Part shown: piece by piece, positions 16,832 to 24,756 of the stretch
Layout: the number at the start of each line of letters is the position of its first letter
How positions within the stretch are numbered: the first letter of the stretch is position 1
Source: DASPJL01 sp035628645
Lineage (GTDB): Bacteria; Bacteroidota; Bacteroidia; Cytophagales; Cyclobacteriaceae
Assembly: GCA_035628645.1 (NCBI GenBank)
Contig: DASPJL010000142.1
Location: 1-40,736, forward strand
Direction: 5' to 3'
DNA: 40,736 nucleotides
Notes under the pieces: generated by a model
The model's database searches: none
Told to the model about the DNA's origin: nothing
What the model saw: only the letters and a program-made list of their open reading frames with translations
Made by a program: the position numbers and the translations under genes

Positions 16832-17226
16832 AAATCTTTTTTCAGCGTTAAATACACATCGTAAAGTTCGCTAAAATATTCATTTACAATCAGGTTATAT
16901 GCCAACTTAGCATTTTTCTCATTATAAGTATGACTCATTAAATTACGCTTTTGAAGCATATCCATCCAAACATCTCCGTTTTTTATTAATTCATACTGAA
17001 ACCCTTCCTTGATTGCATCTCGAGGAAATTTCGCCATTACATCCTTTTCTTCTAAATAATCTTTTATGGTCTTCCAGGCAAGCTCAAAGGTGAATTCATA
17101 AATTTGAATTACACCTGCTCTTTCCAAATCTGAAAGATCTATTCTTCTTATTGATTCTTGCAGATAAAAAATCGCTTTTTCATAATTCTGGAAACGCTGT
17201 TTCCATCTAACGTCTTGTTCACTCAT
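16828..17226 (-). CDS. HEPN-domain protein, HI0074/HepT-like (toxin or NTase partner)
   Basis: This 132-residue all-helical protein belongs to the nucleotidyltransferase substrate-binding (HI0074) branch of HEPN. Family marks are RFQNYEKAIFYLQES, FTFELAWKTIKDYL and DAIKEGF. The ribonuclease motif Rx4HxY is intact (R94, H99, Y101 in KRNLMSHTYNE). It would act as an RNase toxin, held in check by AMPylation of Tyr101 by the coupled MNT protein. Gene order (HEPN first, four-base overlap) is usual for the family. It begins 51 bp downstream of the DUF4340 gene and might be partly read from that operon. Confidence 0.88.
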   Translation of the reverse strand: MSEQDVRWKQRFQNYEKAIFYLQESIRRIDLSDLERAGVIQIYEFTFELAWKTIKDYLEEKDVMAKFPRDAIKEGFQYELIKNGDVWMDMLQKRNLMSHTYNEKNAKLAYNLIVNEYFSELYDVYLTLKKDL

Positions 17227-17277
17227 ATTTTAGCCATTTCATTAAAGCCAATTGTTTTATTAGAGCTTTATCCTATC

Positions 17278-18222
17278 TCAACTATTTCCTCCTAGTAATT
17301 CAGACTTTTTTACCAATATGGACTGCAGACTTTTTACAGGAATTAAAAATATTTCCTTTTCATTATGACTGGCCTGCGCATACAGAAGATCCTTGTTTTG
17401 ATTGTCCAGATATAATGTTAAGATCCTATTTTTATTGGCGTCATTGTCTTCGAGCGTAATCCGGCAATAAGGTTCGCTTATTTTTATAGAATCCAGCAAA
17501 ATGGAATTTTCACTTATAAAAGCTCCTGCTCTAATTTTCTCAAACTTTCCAAGAAAGTCCCTTACTTTCAAAATATTTAATTTGGATATTCCATTAAGCA
17601 CCAACTTTTCATTCTTTTTTGAAACTTTAAAGCTATCCTTCGGCGAGTCAAAATACTCTATCTGTACGCTAAGTATATCTTCAGAATTATTATTAAAAAG
17701 TGTTCTTTCTTTCCAGTTTAATTCAGGAAGAGAAACCAAATCCACAAGATTTCTTTTAGTATCGGATATATAGATCAAATAGGGAACGTCATTTCCTTCT
17801 AACATAGCATAGGAATAAGCAGGGTCAGGAGAAGAGGAAATGTACATGGCCTTGTTTAAATACTTTTCCTCAAAATACTCGATTATTATTCCTTCTTTTT
17901 TTAGTTGTTCTTTTACTTCATCCCTTTCTTCCGCCGCCACGGGTGATTTTACTCTTATATTTTTAAGCACATGAATAAGCAAATCGCCCATTTTCTTATC
18001 TACTTTAACGGTTTGATTTAATTCCCAGCTTCCATCATAATTTTTAATAAATCCTCCACGAGGCAGTCCTTTTTTGTAGAGAAGAATTCTATCTAATCTA
18101 TCTTCATTTTTCAACGAAAAAGCATCTTCATTGACAGGAACGTTCTCCTCTTTTACAATACAGAATAATGAAACCGAAAGAAGTATAAAAAAGAGAATAA
18201 GGAAGGGATATTTTGATTTCAT
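17278..18222 (-). CDS. DUF4340-like protein of the GldAFG-type ABC unit
   Basis: This 314-residue protein has an N-terminal membrane anchor (YPFLILFFILLSVSLFCIV) and a periplasmic part with repeated beta-rich halves. Features such as GSWELNQTVKVDKKMGDLL, PYLIYISDTKRNLVDLVSLPELNWKERTLF and the final SLQSIL match the DUF4340 layout. In many bacteria DUF4340 proteins are encoded directly after ABC-2 exporters of the GldA/GldF/GldG type and are thought to be accessory subunits. Here it follows gldG by 121 bp on the same strand. No catalytic residues are apparent. Confidence 0.75.
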   Translation of the reverse strand: MKSKYPFLILFFILLSVSLFCIVKEENVPVNEDAFSLKNEDRLDRILLYKKGLPRGGFIKNYDGSWELNQTVKVDKKMGDLLIHVLKNIRVKSPVAAEERDEVKEQLKKEGIIIEYFEEKYLNKAMYISSSPDPAYSYAMLEGNDVPYLIYISDTKRNLVDLVSLPELNWKERTLFNNNSEDILSVQIEYFDSPKDSFKVSKKNEKLVLNGISKLNILKVRDFLGKFEKIRAGAFISENSILLDSIKISEPYCRITLEDNDANKNRILTLYLDNQNKDLLYAQASHNEKEIFLIPVKSLQSILVKKSELLGGNS

Positions 18223-18305
18223 AAATTTGGCTATAAGGAATTAGCAGTCAAATATCAGCTTATTTATAGATCTGGAATTTCTACGTAATTCTTTAGATCT
18301 TAAGG

Positions 18306-18345
18306 TTAATCAGCACATTAATACATCTTCAAATTAGCAAATTCT
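18306..18345. repeat. Degenerate octamer repeat at the gldG stop
   Basis: The plus strand divides into consecutive octamers: TTAATCAG, CACATTAA, TACATCTT, CAAATTAG, CAAATTCT. The array runs straight up to the gldG stop codon (18344-18346) and lies in its 3' spacer. The same CACATTAA octamer recurs at 25561, behind sdhA. Confidence 0.4.
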
Positions 18346-20014
18346 ATTGATACTTTCTTTTCCTGAAATACTGCCTTATGCTTCCAAGAATAATTATCAA
18401 TATCACTGGGCTTACCAAATTGATTATTTGCCATTTTAGCTTTTCCTCCTGAATTTTTACTTTATCCAAGGGCCTTAAAATCACCTCTTTCCTTCTGGCT
18501 GAAATCAATCCCTCCTCATCCAGCATATATTCCAATGAATTAACAATAAACTCTTTGTTGGCAAAATTCCGTTGCATAAAAGGATCAAATCCTAAGGGAT
18601 AAGGTTGGTTTGTCCTATAATTAATTTCATTTCGCAACAGGTCTCCATCCGAACAAATCAAAATTTTAGTAAAAACACTTTGTTCTTTAAACTGATTCTT
18701 CTTCGCAAACGGAGGTAAAATTCGATTCTTATATAATGAAGAAAATTCACCCTCAAGCATATACGCAACAGGTATAGAACCTTTAGTAAAATAATCAGGA
18801 TTCATTTCTTTTCTTAGATCATTAAAGTTTACCCTTACAGGCGTATTCAAAATCCTAGAATAAACAGACGTAAACAATAAAGGCGTTTTAACAACACCCG
18901 TGGCCTTTACAGTATCCAGACTTGATACAAAACGTGTATAAACCATGTCCAGATTTTTGACCACGGGGCTTTCTCCAAACTTATTTATAAGAGGAAAAAA
19001 TGGCCATGGCATAAGTTGAATTTGCGGTTGATCCCCGAAGTTGCCAACGACCATAGGGTACTTTCCAGAAGAAAGGTCCTGAATAAGATTAGAATTGACC
19101 CTAACTCCATATTTAAAAAGGAGATCACCAAGGTTGTGATTGTAGGTAAAAGCGTAAGTTCCCTCGGCGCCAATGCTATCCATTGATATCCTTATCTCGT
19201 CTATAAAAAACAGCGCCTTTCCGCCATTCATTATAAATTGATCTATTTTATATTTTTCCTCATCGCTATAAGGCGACTTGGGTTGATTAATAATTATGGC
19301 ATCATACCCTTTCAGGTCATCTCTTTTTTCAAGGTCTATATTATAAAGACCATATTTTTTACTCAGTTCATTAACCAGATCAGCAATATCCAGTTCTTCA
19401 AGTTCTTCATGACCGGCTATGAGTCCTATTTTCTTTCTTTCCTTTCGGGTGACATTGGCAATAGCGCTTGCCAGTTCAAATTCGACATTTTCTATGGACT
19501 GATTTAATATTTCCTGAGGATCATTTGACCGGTTTCCATTCAAAAGCATTACTGCCGCTTCTTCTTTTCCATAAGTAATTAAAGCGCCGGGGAGTATCAG
19601 TTTTTCAACCTTTTTTCCGTTTTCATTTGCAAAAACGTTGGTTACCTGAATGCCTTTTTGTCCAAGGTCCAAATAAAATTGATTTCTTTTTTTGGCATCT
19701 TTTATACTTGCAGGATCATAAAACCTGAATTGAATCTTATCTCCGCCATAAGCTCTGAATGTTTCCAACTGTTCTCTGACCGACTTTTGTAATCTTTTGA
19801 ATCCCGAAGGCAAATCTCCATCAAGGTATACTTCAATAAATACTTCTTCTTCCAAGTTTTCAAGCATCCTGACGGTTGCATCTGACATAGTGTAGCGGTT
19901 TTCTTCCGTAAGATCTATTCTGAAAAAATAATTAGAACCTATTATATTAATCAGGACAATTACAACTAACCCAATCGTAAAATATATAAGATCTTTAGAC
20001 TTTCTGCTTTTCAT
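18344..20014 (-). CDS. gldG: Gliding-motility ABC transporter substrate-binding/auxiliary protein GldG
   Basis: From the ATG at 20014 the protein has 556 residues; a GTG at 20026 would overlap gldF by 7 bp and cannot be excluded. A membrane helix lies near the N-terminus (DLIYFTIGLVVIVLINIIGS), followed by FFRIDLTEENRYTMSDAT, a hallmark of GldG/ABC_transp_aux proteins. The body is a large periplasmic domain (IGLIAGHEELEEL, YDAIIINQPKSPYSDEEKYKI). A second helix lies at the extreme C-terminus (LVSPVILIIILGSIRQYF). In Flavobacterium johnsoniae GldA/F/G form an ABC transporter whose loss was reported to abolish gliding. It follows gldF with a 5-bp gap. Confidence 0.93.
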   Translation of the reverse strand: MKSRKSKDLIYFTIGLVVIVLINIIGSNYFFRIDLTEENRYTMSDATVRMLENLEEEVFIEVYLDGDLPSGFKRLQKSVREQLETFRAYGGDKIQFRFYDPASIKDAKKRNQFYLDLGQKGIQVTNVFANENGKKVEKLILPGALITYGKEEAAVMLLNGNRSNDPQEILNQSIENVEFELASAIANVTRKERKKIGLIAGHEELEELDIADLVNELSKKYGLYNIDLEKRDDLKGYDAIIINQPKSPYSDEEKYKIDQFIMNGGKALFFIDEIRISMDSIGAEGTYAFTYNHNLGDLLFKYGVRVNSNLIQDLSSGKYPMVVGNFGDQPQIQLMPWPFFPLINKFGESPVVKNLDMVYTRFVSSLDTVKATGVVKTPLLFTSVYSRILNTPVRVNFNDLRKEMNPDYFTKGSIPVAYMLEGEFSSLYKNRILPPFAKKNQFKEQSVFTKILICSDGDLLRNEINYRTNQPYPLGFDPFMQRNFANKEFIVNSLEYMLDEEGLISARRKEVILRPLDKVKIQEEKLKWQIINLVSPVILIIILGSIRQYFRKRKYQ

Positions 20015-20019
20015 TTTTC

Positions 20020-20748
20020 TTACCACTTTCTGCTTCCTAAAACAAGTTTTGTTGCCGACAACATGATGAAAATAACACTAAAAAAATAAAGTAGGGTTTT
20101 TGAGTCAATAAGTCCCTTACTTATGGAAGCATAATGATACGAAATACCCAATTGTTCTATATAATAAGAAAAATTTGACCATACATTGATGGTAGATATA
20201 TAAGAGAAACCTTCATAAATTAAAAAACAAAGGAAAGTCGCTATTATAAAGGAAAGAATTTGATTATCTGTGATAGAAGAAGAGAAAACTCCGATCGAAC
20301 AAAAGACAGAGCCTAATAAAAATAAGCCAATATATGATCCTATGACACCTGCCGTATCTATATTTCCAACCGGATTCCCTAATAAATAAACGGAGAAATA
20401 ATAAATTAAAGTGGGAAGTATTGAAATCAACACAAGAAATACGGTTGCCAGGTATTTACCGATAATGATCTGAGTATCTGTAAGAGGTTTAGTAAGGAGA
20501 AACTCAATGGTTCCGGTTTTCTTTTCTTCAGCAAAAGACCTCATGGTAATTGCAGGAATCAGAAACATGAAAATGTAAGGGGCCATGGAAAATAGCGTTT
20601 CCATGTCTGCAAAACCATATTCCAGGATACTGGTAGCGGGAAAAACCCACATAAATAATCCAATGGCGATCAAAAAAACAATGATTGCCATATAGGCGAT
20701 CAGAGAATTTAAAAAGCTGTTAATTTCTTTCTTGAGTATGCTTAGCAT
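20020..20748 (-). CDS. gldF: Gliding-motility ABC transporter permease GldF
   Basis: This 242-residue ABC-2 type permease has six hydrophobic helices. It begins MLSILKKEINSFLNSLIAYM and contains the family signature PAITMRSFAEEKKTGTIEFL and LLTKPLTDTQIIIGKYLA. It pairs with the GldA ATPase and GldG. The N-terminal gene edge is 100 bp from the gldA stop, a spacer filled with short tandem repeats rather than a terminator, so cotranscription with gldA remains likely. Confidence 0.93.
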   Translation of the reverse strand: MLSILKKEINSFLNSLIAYMAIIVFLIAIGLFMWVFPATSILEYGFADMETLFSMAPYIFMFLIPAITMRSFAEEKKTGTIEFLLTKPLTDTQIIIGKYLATVFLVLISILPTLIYYFSVYLLGNPVGNIDTAGVIGSYIGLFLLGSVFCSIGVFSSSITDNQILSFIIATFLCFLIYEGFSYISTINVWSNFSYYIEQLGISYHYASISKGLIDSKTLLYFFSVIFIMLSATKLVLGSRKW

Positions 20749-20759
20749 TCTATATAAAA

Positions 20760-20801
20760 ATGTTGAATGTTAAATGTTAAATGTTGAATGTTGAATGTTA
20801 A
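20760..20801. repeat. Six-copy heptamer tandem repeat (ATGTTRA)
   Basis: Six contiguous heptamers fit ATGTTRA exactly: ATGTTGA, ATGTTAA, ATGTTAA, ATGTTGA, ATGTTGA, ATGTTAA. They fill the spacer between gldA and gldF, 11 bp before the gldF start. Two further copies stand directly behind fabD at 32514-32527. Confidence 0.85.
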
Positions 20802-20821
20802 GATTCTATCCATTCCATTAA

Positions 20822-20862
20822 TTCTATCAATTCCGGTCCTAATTTCTATTAATTCCGGTCCT
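20822..20862. repeat. Direct repeat, 19 bp at 22-bp spacing, overlapping the gldA 3' end
   Basis: TTCTATYAATTCCGGTCCT occurs at 20822-20840 and again at 20844-20862 with one difference. The right copy contains the gldA stop codon (20849-20851) and its last codons (KDRN); the left copy lies just beyond the stop. Either the 3' end of the gene was duplicated outward or the gene ends within a pre-existing repeat. Confidence 0.8.
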
Positions 20863-21772
20863 TTTTTGTCAAAGATTGAAAAATATTTTCCAAAGAGTGC
20901 TCTTCTTGGTTAAGCCCGATCAAAGGCCAGTTTAACTCGGAAGCAAGCTTAAAAATCTTTGGTCGTACTTCACTTTCTGTGTTTGCCCTTATTTTATATT
21001 TACCGATACCTGCTTCTATTACTTCATTCACTCCTTCCAGATTCCTTAATTGATCGATATCGATTGTTCCCGAAAATTCAGCATGAATCACTGCAAATGT
21101 TTCTCTATTCGATTTCAGTTCCGCTATTGTACTGTTGGCTACAATATTTCCGGAATTAATAATTATTACCCTATCACATAATGCCTGAACTTCCTGCATG
21201 ATGTGGGTAGAAAAAACTATGGTTTTATCCTGAGAAACGCTTTTGATCAATTTCCTTATTTCCAAAATTTGATTGGGATCCAATCCTGAGGTAGGCTCAT
21301 CCAAAATAAGTACAGGAGGATTATGAATCAAAGCCTGAGCCAAACCTACCCTTTGTCTATAGCCTTTTGACAGGGCGCCTATCTTCTTTTTTTGTTCCAA
21401 ACCCAATCCACATATTTCTACCATTTCCTTTACTCTGTCTTTCAAGTAATTTCCCTTTAATCCATATAAAGCCCCAACAAATTGGAGATATTCATGAACA
21501 AACATGTCCAGGTATAAGGGATTATGTTCGGGCAAATAGCCAATATTTTTTTTCGTTTCAACAGGTTTTTCAGTTACATCCATTCCACAAACCTCAACAG
21601 TGCCTTCCGTCGGAGGAAGATAGCCCGTAGTAATTTTCATTGTTGTGGATTTTCCCGCGCCATTGGGTCCTAAAAAGCCCAATATTTCTCCCTTTTTTGC
21701 TTCAAAGGAAATATTATTCACCGCTTTTTGTGATCCATATTGCTTCACTAAATTTTTTATAACAATCGACAT
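20849..21772 (-). CDS. gldA: Gliding-motility ABC transporter ATP-binding protein GldA
   Basis: This 307-residue ABC ATPase has Walker A GPNGAGKST (35-43), the signature LSKGYRQRVGLAQAL (134-148), Walker B VLILDEP with Glu159, and an H-loop STH near 189. After the ATPase core come about 90 residues typical of CcmA/GldA exporters, ending LENIFQSLTKKDRN. It powers the GldF/GldG transporter encoded just downstream. The last codons lie in a 22-bp-period repeat. The gene is divergent from the PagL-like gene. Confidence 0.93.
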   Translation of the reverse strand: MSIVIKNLVKQYGSQKAVNNISFEAKKGEILGFLGPNGAGKSTTMKITTGYLPPTEGTVEVCGMDVTEKPVETKKNIGYLPEHNPLYLDMFVHEYLQFVGALYGLKGNYLKDRVKEMVEICGLGLEQKKKIGALSKGYRQRVGLAQALIHNPPVLILDEPTSGLDPNQILEIRKLIKSVSQDKTIVFSTHIMQEVQALCDRVIIINSGNIVANSTIAELKSNRETFAVIHAEFSGTIDIDQLRNLEGVNEVIEAGIGKYKIRANTESEVRPKIFKLASELNWPLIGLNQEEHSLENIFQSLTKKDRN

Positions 21773-21907
21773 AAATTTTCACGGCCTTATAAATTGAAAA
21801 TAGATAACCTTTGCTCAAAAAGCTTTTTACTTGATTTTTACCCCTTATCTTGCATTCAATTTCTAATAAATAATATTTTTATAATTTTGTTGATATTGCT
21901 CAACCGG

Positions 21908-23023
21908 ATGAAGTATAAGATTAACGACTTTTTAGTCTTCACAATATTCTCTCTTTTTATTTTTAATTACAAATCGCTGGCCCAGGACCAGGATTCACTT
22001 AAAAGACCTTATGAAATCGGTATTGAAGGCCAGGTAGGCGCCGTTCTTAAACATACTGACAAGTTGGACCCTATCAAAACAGGCACTCCTTATGGTTTTC
22101 AATTATACTATTCAAGAATAGCAAACGGCACTAAACCCTGGCACCAGTTGTTTAACTACCCTACTTTCGGAGCTTCTTTGTCTTATATGAGCTTAGGAAA
22201 CAAATCCGTTTTGGGTGATGCTGTAATCGGGCTAGCTTATATGCAATTTAAAGTGGTGTCTTTCAAAAAAAGCAACCTAAGTTGGCATTTCGGAACGGGG
22301 TTAGCCTATTGCAACACGGTATATGATTCAGAAACAAACCCGCTTAATTATGCAATAAGCACTCCAGTTAGCTATTCCATGCAATCTCAGTTAATGTACA
22401 ACCATCAGGTGGCTGAAAAGGTCAAACTTAAATTGGGAATAGGTATTACGCATATTTCAAATGGGTCAATCAGAAAACCTAACCTGGGAATTAATATTCC
22501 TACAATAAATCTTGCTGTCTTCTATAACCCGGTAAAGGGAAGCAGGGTTTATTACAAAAAGCTTCTGGAGCCTTATAAAAAAGATTGGAGATTAAATATT
22601 GCTTACTTTGCCTCTTTTTCCAGGTTGGATACTTTAAGTGAAGTAGTGTATCCTGCTCATGTTTTATCTGTTTATGCAAGTAAAAGAATAAACCGGCTTC
22701 ATTCCTTTTTATTTGGAATTGAAGGGATTTACGATAATTCATTAAAGGCAGAAATGGAAAAACAAAAGCATTACGGACAGCATCCGATTGAAAAAGTAGA
22801 AAGGCTGCTGGTAACTTTCGGACACGAACTCACTATTTCCAGACTTGCCCTTACCAGCCAAATGGGAATTTACATTTATAAACCGTTCAAAACTAAGTCC
22901 TGGGCATATCAGAGATTTAATTTAAAATACTATTTAACCAAAAATCTATTTATCGGAAGCGCTTTAAGAACACATTTTGCCACTGCTGACGGATTAGAAT
23001 TCGGATTCGGAGTAAAATTATAA
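21908..23023 (+). CDS. PagL-like acyloxyacyl hydrolase (lipid A deacylase family)
   Basis: The ATG at 21908 is preferred (371 residues) because it starts directly before a clear signal peptide (MKYKINDFLVFTIFSLFIFN, then SLAQ). An upstream in-frame ATG at 21794 would put 38 extra residues before it. The mature protein looks like an outer-membrane barrel. The diagnostic motif is THISNGSIRKPNLGIN, with His182 and Ser184 matching the catalytic H-x-S of PagL. The acidic member of the PagL triad is not obvious; an Asn is at the expected spacing. PagL removes the 3-O-linked acyl chain of lipid A in the outer membrane. The next gene, an ArnT-like transferase, starts 3 bp later, which suggests a lipid A or envelope remodelling pair. 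Confidence 0.8.
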   Translation: MKYKINDFLVFTIFSLFIFNYKSLAQDQDSLKRPYEIGIEGQVGAVLKHTDKLDPIKTGTPYGFQLYYSRIANGTKPWHQLFNYPTFGASLSYMSLGNKSVLGDAVIGLAYMQFKVVSFKKSNLSWHFGTGLAYCNTVYDSETNPLNYAISTPVSYSMQSQLMYNHQVAEKVKLKLGIGITHISNGSIRKPNLGINIPTINLAVFYNPVKGSRVYYKKLLEPYKKDWRLNIAYFASFSRLDTLSEVVYPAHVLSVYASKRINRLHSFLFGIEGIYDNSLKAEMEKQKHYGQHPIEKVERLLVTFGHELTISRLALTSQMGIYIYKPFKTKSWAYQRFNLKYYLTKNLFIGSALRTHFATADGLEFGFGVKL

Positions 23024-23026
23024 AAG

Positions 23027-24715
23027 GTGAAAAATCAGACTAAACTATGGGGATTTATTGGTCTAGGATTTTGGTTTGCAATTAATACGATACAAGCCGC
23101 TTTAACACTTTTATCCCATGATGAAGCTTACTATTGGATGTATTCAAGGTATCTTGATTGGGGATATTTTGATCATCCGCCGGCTATAGCTGTTGCCATA
23201 AAGATTGGTTACTTTTTTATTCAATCGGAATTGGGTGTACGAATAATCTCTGTTATTCTTTCTACGCTAACCATTTATCTTCTTTTAAAAATTTGTAACC
23301 CAGAGAAAGTCCAAGTCAAGTTATTTTTTCTTATTGTTTTTTCCATTCCTCTTGTTCATGCAGGGGGCTTCCTTGCTACTCCCGACGTTCCTTTTATCTT
23401 TTTCACTACCTGCTTTTTTTACGTTTACAAAAGTTACATAGAAGACTACAGCTGGAAAAAGGCAATCCTGCTGGCCTTGGTTATGTCGCTCCTTTTATAT
23501 AGCAAATACCATGGGGCGCTTGTTATTTTCTTTACAATCATTTCCAATATTAATATTCTAACAAAAAAAACGTTTTGGGTAGCGGGAGTTCTTGCATTAA
23601 TCTTATTTCTTCCGCATTTGATTTGGCAGCTAAACCATGACTTTCCATCAATCAAGTATCATCTTTTTGAAAGATCAAGAGGCGTCTTTAAAATAGATTA
23701 TGTGCTGGAATATATTGGAGGGCAATTTCTGATTCTTGGGCCTTTGTCAGGCATTGTGCTTTTTGTTGCGAGCCTGAAAAACAAAGATACGTCTTTATTC
23801 ACCCGAACATTAAAATTCACCCTGATAGGATTTTTCCTGTTTTTCCTGTTGAACTCCTTTAAGTCACGCGTAGAAGCCAACTGGACTTCTGCCGCATTTA
23901 TCCCTTTAATTATTTTATCCTTTTATACCTTAAAAGAGAATACTCTTTTGAGAAAATGGATGATAAATCTGGCCGTTCCTGTTATTATTCTAATCATAGC
24001 TGCACGAGTTGTTTTAATGCTCGAAGAACTGCCTTTAAATATAAAAGCCAAAAGTGAATTTCATCTTTGGGATAAATGGGCAAACCAAATAAAAGAAAAA
24101 GCAGAGGGCGCTCCTGTTGTTTTTATGAATTCTTATCAGAAAGCGTCAAAATACACCTATTATACAGGCGAATTTGCTTATTCTTTAAACAACTTTATGT
24201 ATCGGAAGAACCAGTATGACATCTGGCCTTTTGAGGATTCTTTACAAGGAAAAAAAGTTTTTATTATACCTAATTATCCTACCCAGGCCGATTCCTTTCG
24301 AACTGCTATCGGAGAGAAGTACAATTTTCGTTTTATAGAGAATTTCAGATCATATAATAAGGTGAAAATAAAGGTGTTGAATGAGAAAGAAATTGTTGAT
24401 ATTCCCGAAGACACAGTTACTTTATCTATTGAATTAAAAAATATTGGAAGTTATACGGCCGACTTTACTTCAAATCCTGAATTACCTTCTAATTTGTGTG
24501 TCAATATTTATCATAAAGGTATCTATCAGTCCACACAACTTTATCCCTTAAAAACAAGCGTAATTAAACCAAACGAAAAGTTTGAACAGGAAATAAAGTT
24601 CATTACCCGAAAAGAAGAGGGAGACTATAATTTTAGGGTTGCCATATTTACCGGATGGCTTCCCTATGGGTTAAACAGCGATCTGAATGAACTTAAAGTA
24701 AAAAAGGCGCTTTAA
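23027..24715 (+). CDS. GT39/GT83 (PMT/ArnT-like) polyprenyl-phosphate glycosyltransferase with extra C-terminal beta domain
   Basis: The GTG start at 23027 lies three bases after the previous stop. The 562-residue protein has about 10-12 membrane helices. Near the N-terminus is LLSHDEAYYWMYSR then GYFDHPP, the conserved first-loop Asp/Glu motif of PMT_2/ArnT enzymes that move a sugar from a polyprenyl-phosphate carrier to lipid A, protein or glycan. From about residue 455 the protein is soluble and beta-rich (VTLSIELKNIGSYTADF, FEQEIKFITRKEEGDYNFRV), like an Ig or CARDB-type sandwich not usual in ArnT. The partnership with the PagL-like gene makes lipid A a plausible acceptor; this is an inference. 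Its stop lies in a terminator stem. Confidence 0.85.
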   Translation: MKNQTKLWGFIGLGFWFAINTIQAALTLLSHDEAYYWMYSRYLDWGYFDHPPAIAVAIKIGYFFIQSELGVRIISVILSTLTIYLLLKICNPEKVQVKLFFLIVFSIPLVHAGGFLATPDVPFIFFTTCFFYVYKSYIEDYSWKKAILLALVMSLLLYSKYHGALVIFFTIISNINILTKKTFWVAGVLALILFLPHLIWQLNHDFPSIKYHLFERSRGVFKIDYVLEYIGGQFLILGPLSGIVLFVASLKNKDTSLFTRTLKFTLIGFFLFFLLNSFKSRVEANWTSAAFIPLIILSFYTLKENTLLRKWMINLAVPVIILIIAARVVLMLEELPLNIKAKSEFHLWDKWANQIKEKAEGAPVVFMNSYQKASKYTYYTGEFAYSLNNFMYRKNQYDIWPFEDSLQGKKVFIIPNYPTQADSFRTAIGEKYNFRFIENFRSYNKVKIKVLNEKEIVDIPEDTVTLSIELKNIGSYTADFTSNPELPSNLCVNIYHKGIYQSTQLYPLKTSVIKPNEKFEQEIKFITRKEEGDYNFRVAIFTGWLPYGLNSDLNELKVKKAL

Positions 24716-24738
24716 ACAAAATATTCAAAGCGCCTTTT
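24702..24738. terminator. Bidirectional terminator between the glycosyltransferase and sdhB
   Basis: The 12-base arms AAAAGGCGCTTT (24702-24713) and AAAGCGCCTTTT (24727-24738) pair perfectly around a 13-nt loop. A/T runs flank both sides, so it can serve both convergent genes. The left arm reaches into the last codons of the glycosyltransferase. Confidence 0.85.
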
Positions 24739-24756
24739 GTATAAAATTAATTCTAA

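Noticed and set aside
20760..20801. CRISPR array
   Set aside because: The units are 7 bp and contiguous with no spacers; no cas gene is present. No CRISPR was seen in the window.
21794..21907. Upstream start of the PagL-like gene
   Set aside because: It would place 38 residues with a second hydrophobic stretch before a clear signal peptide.
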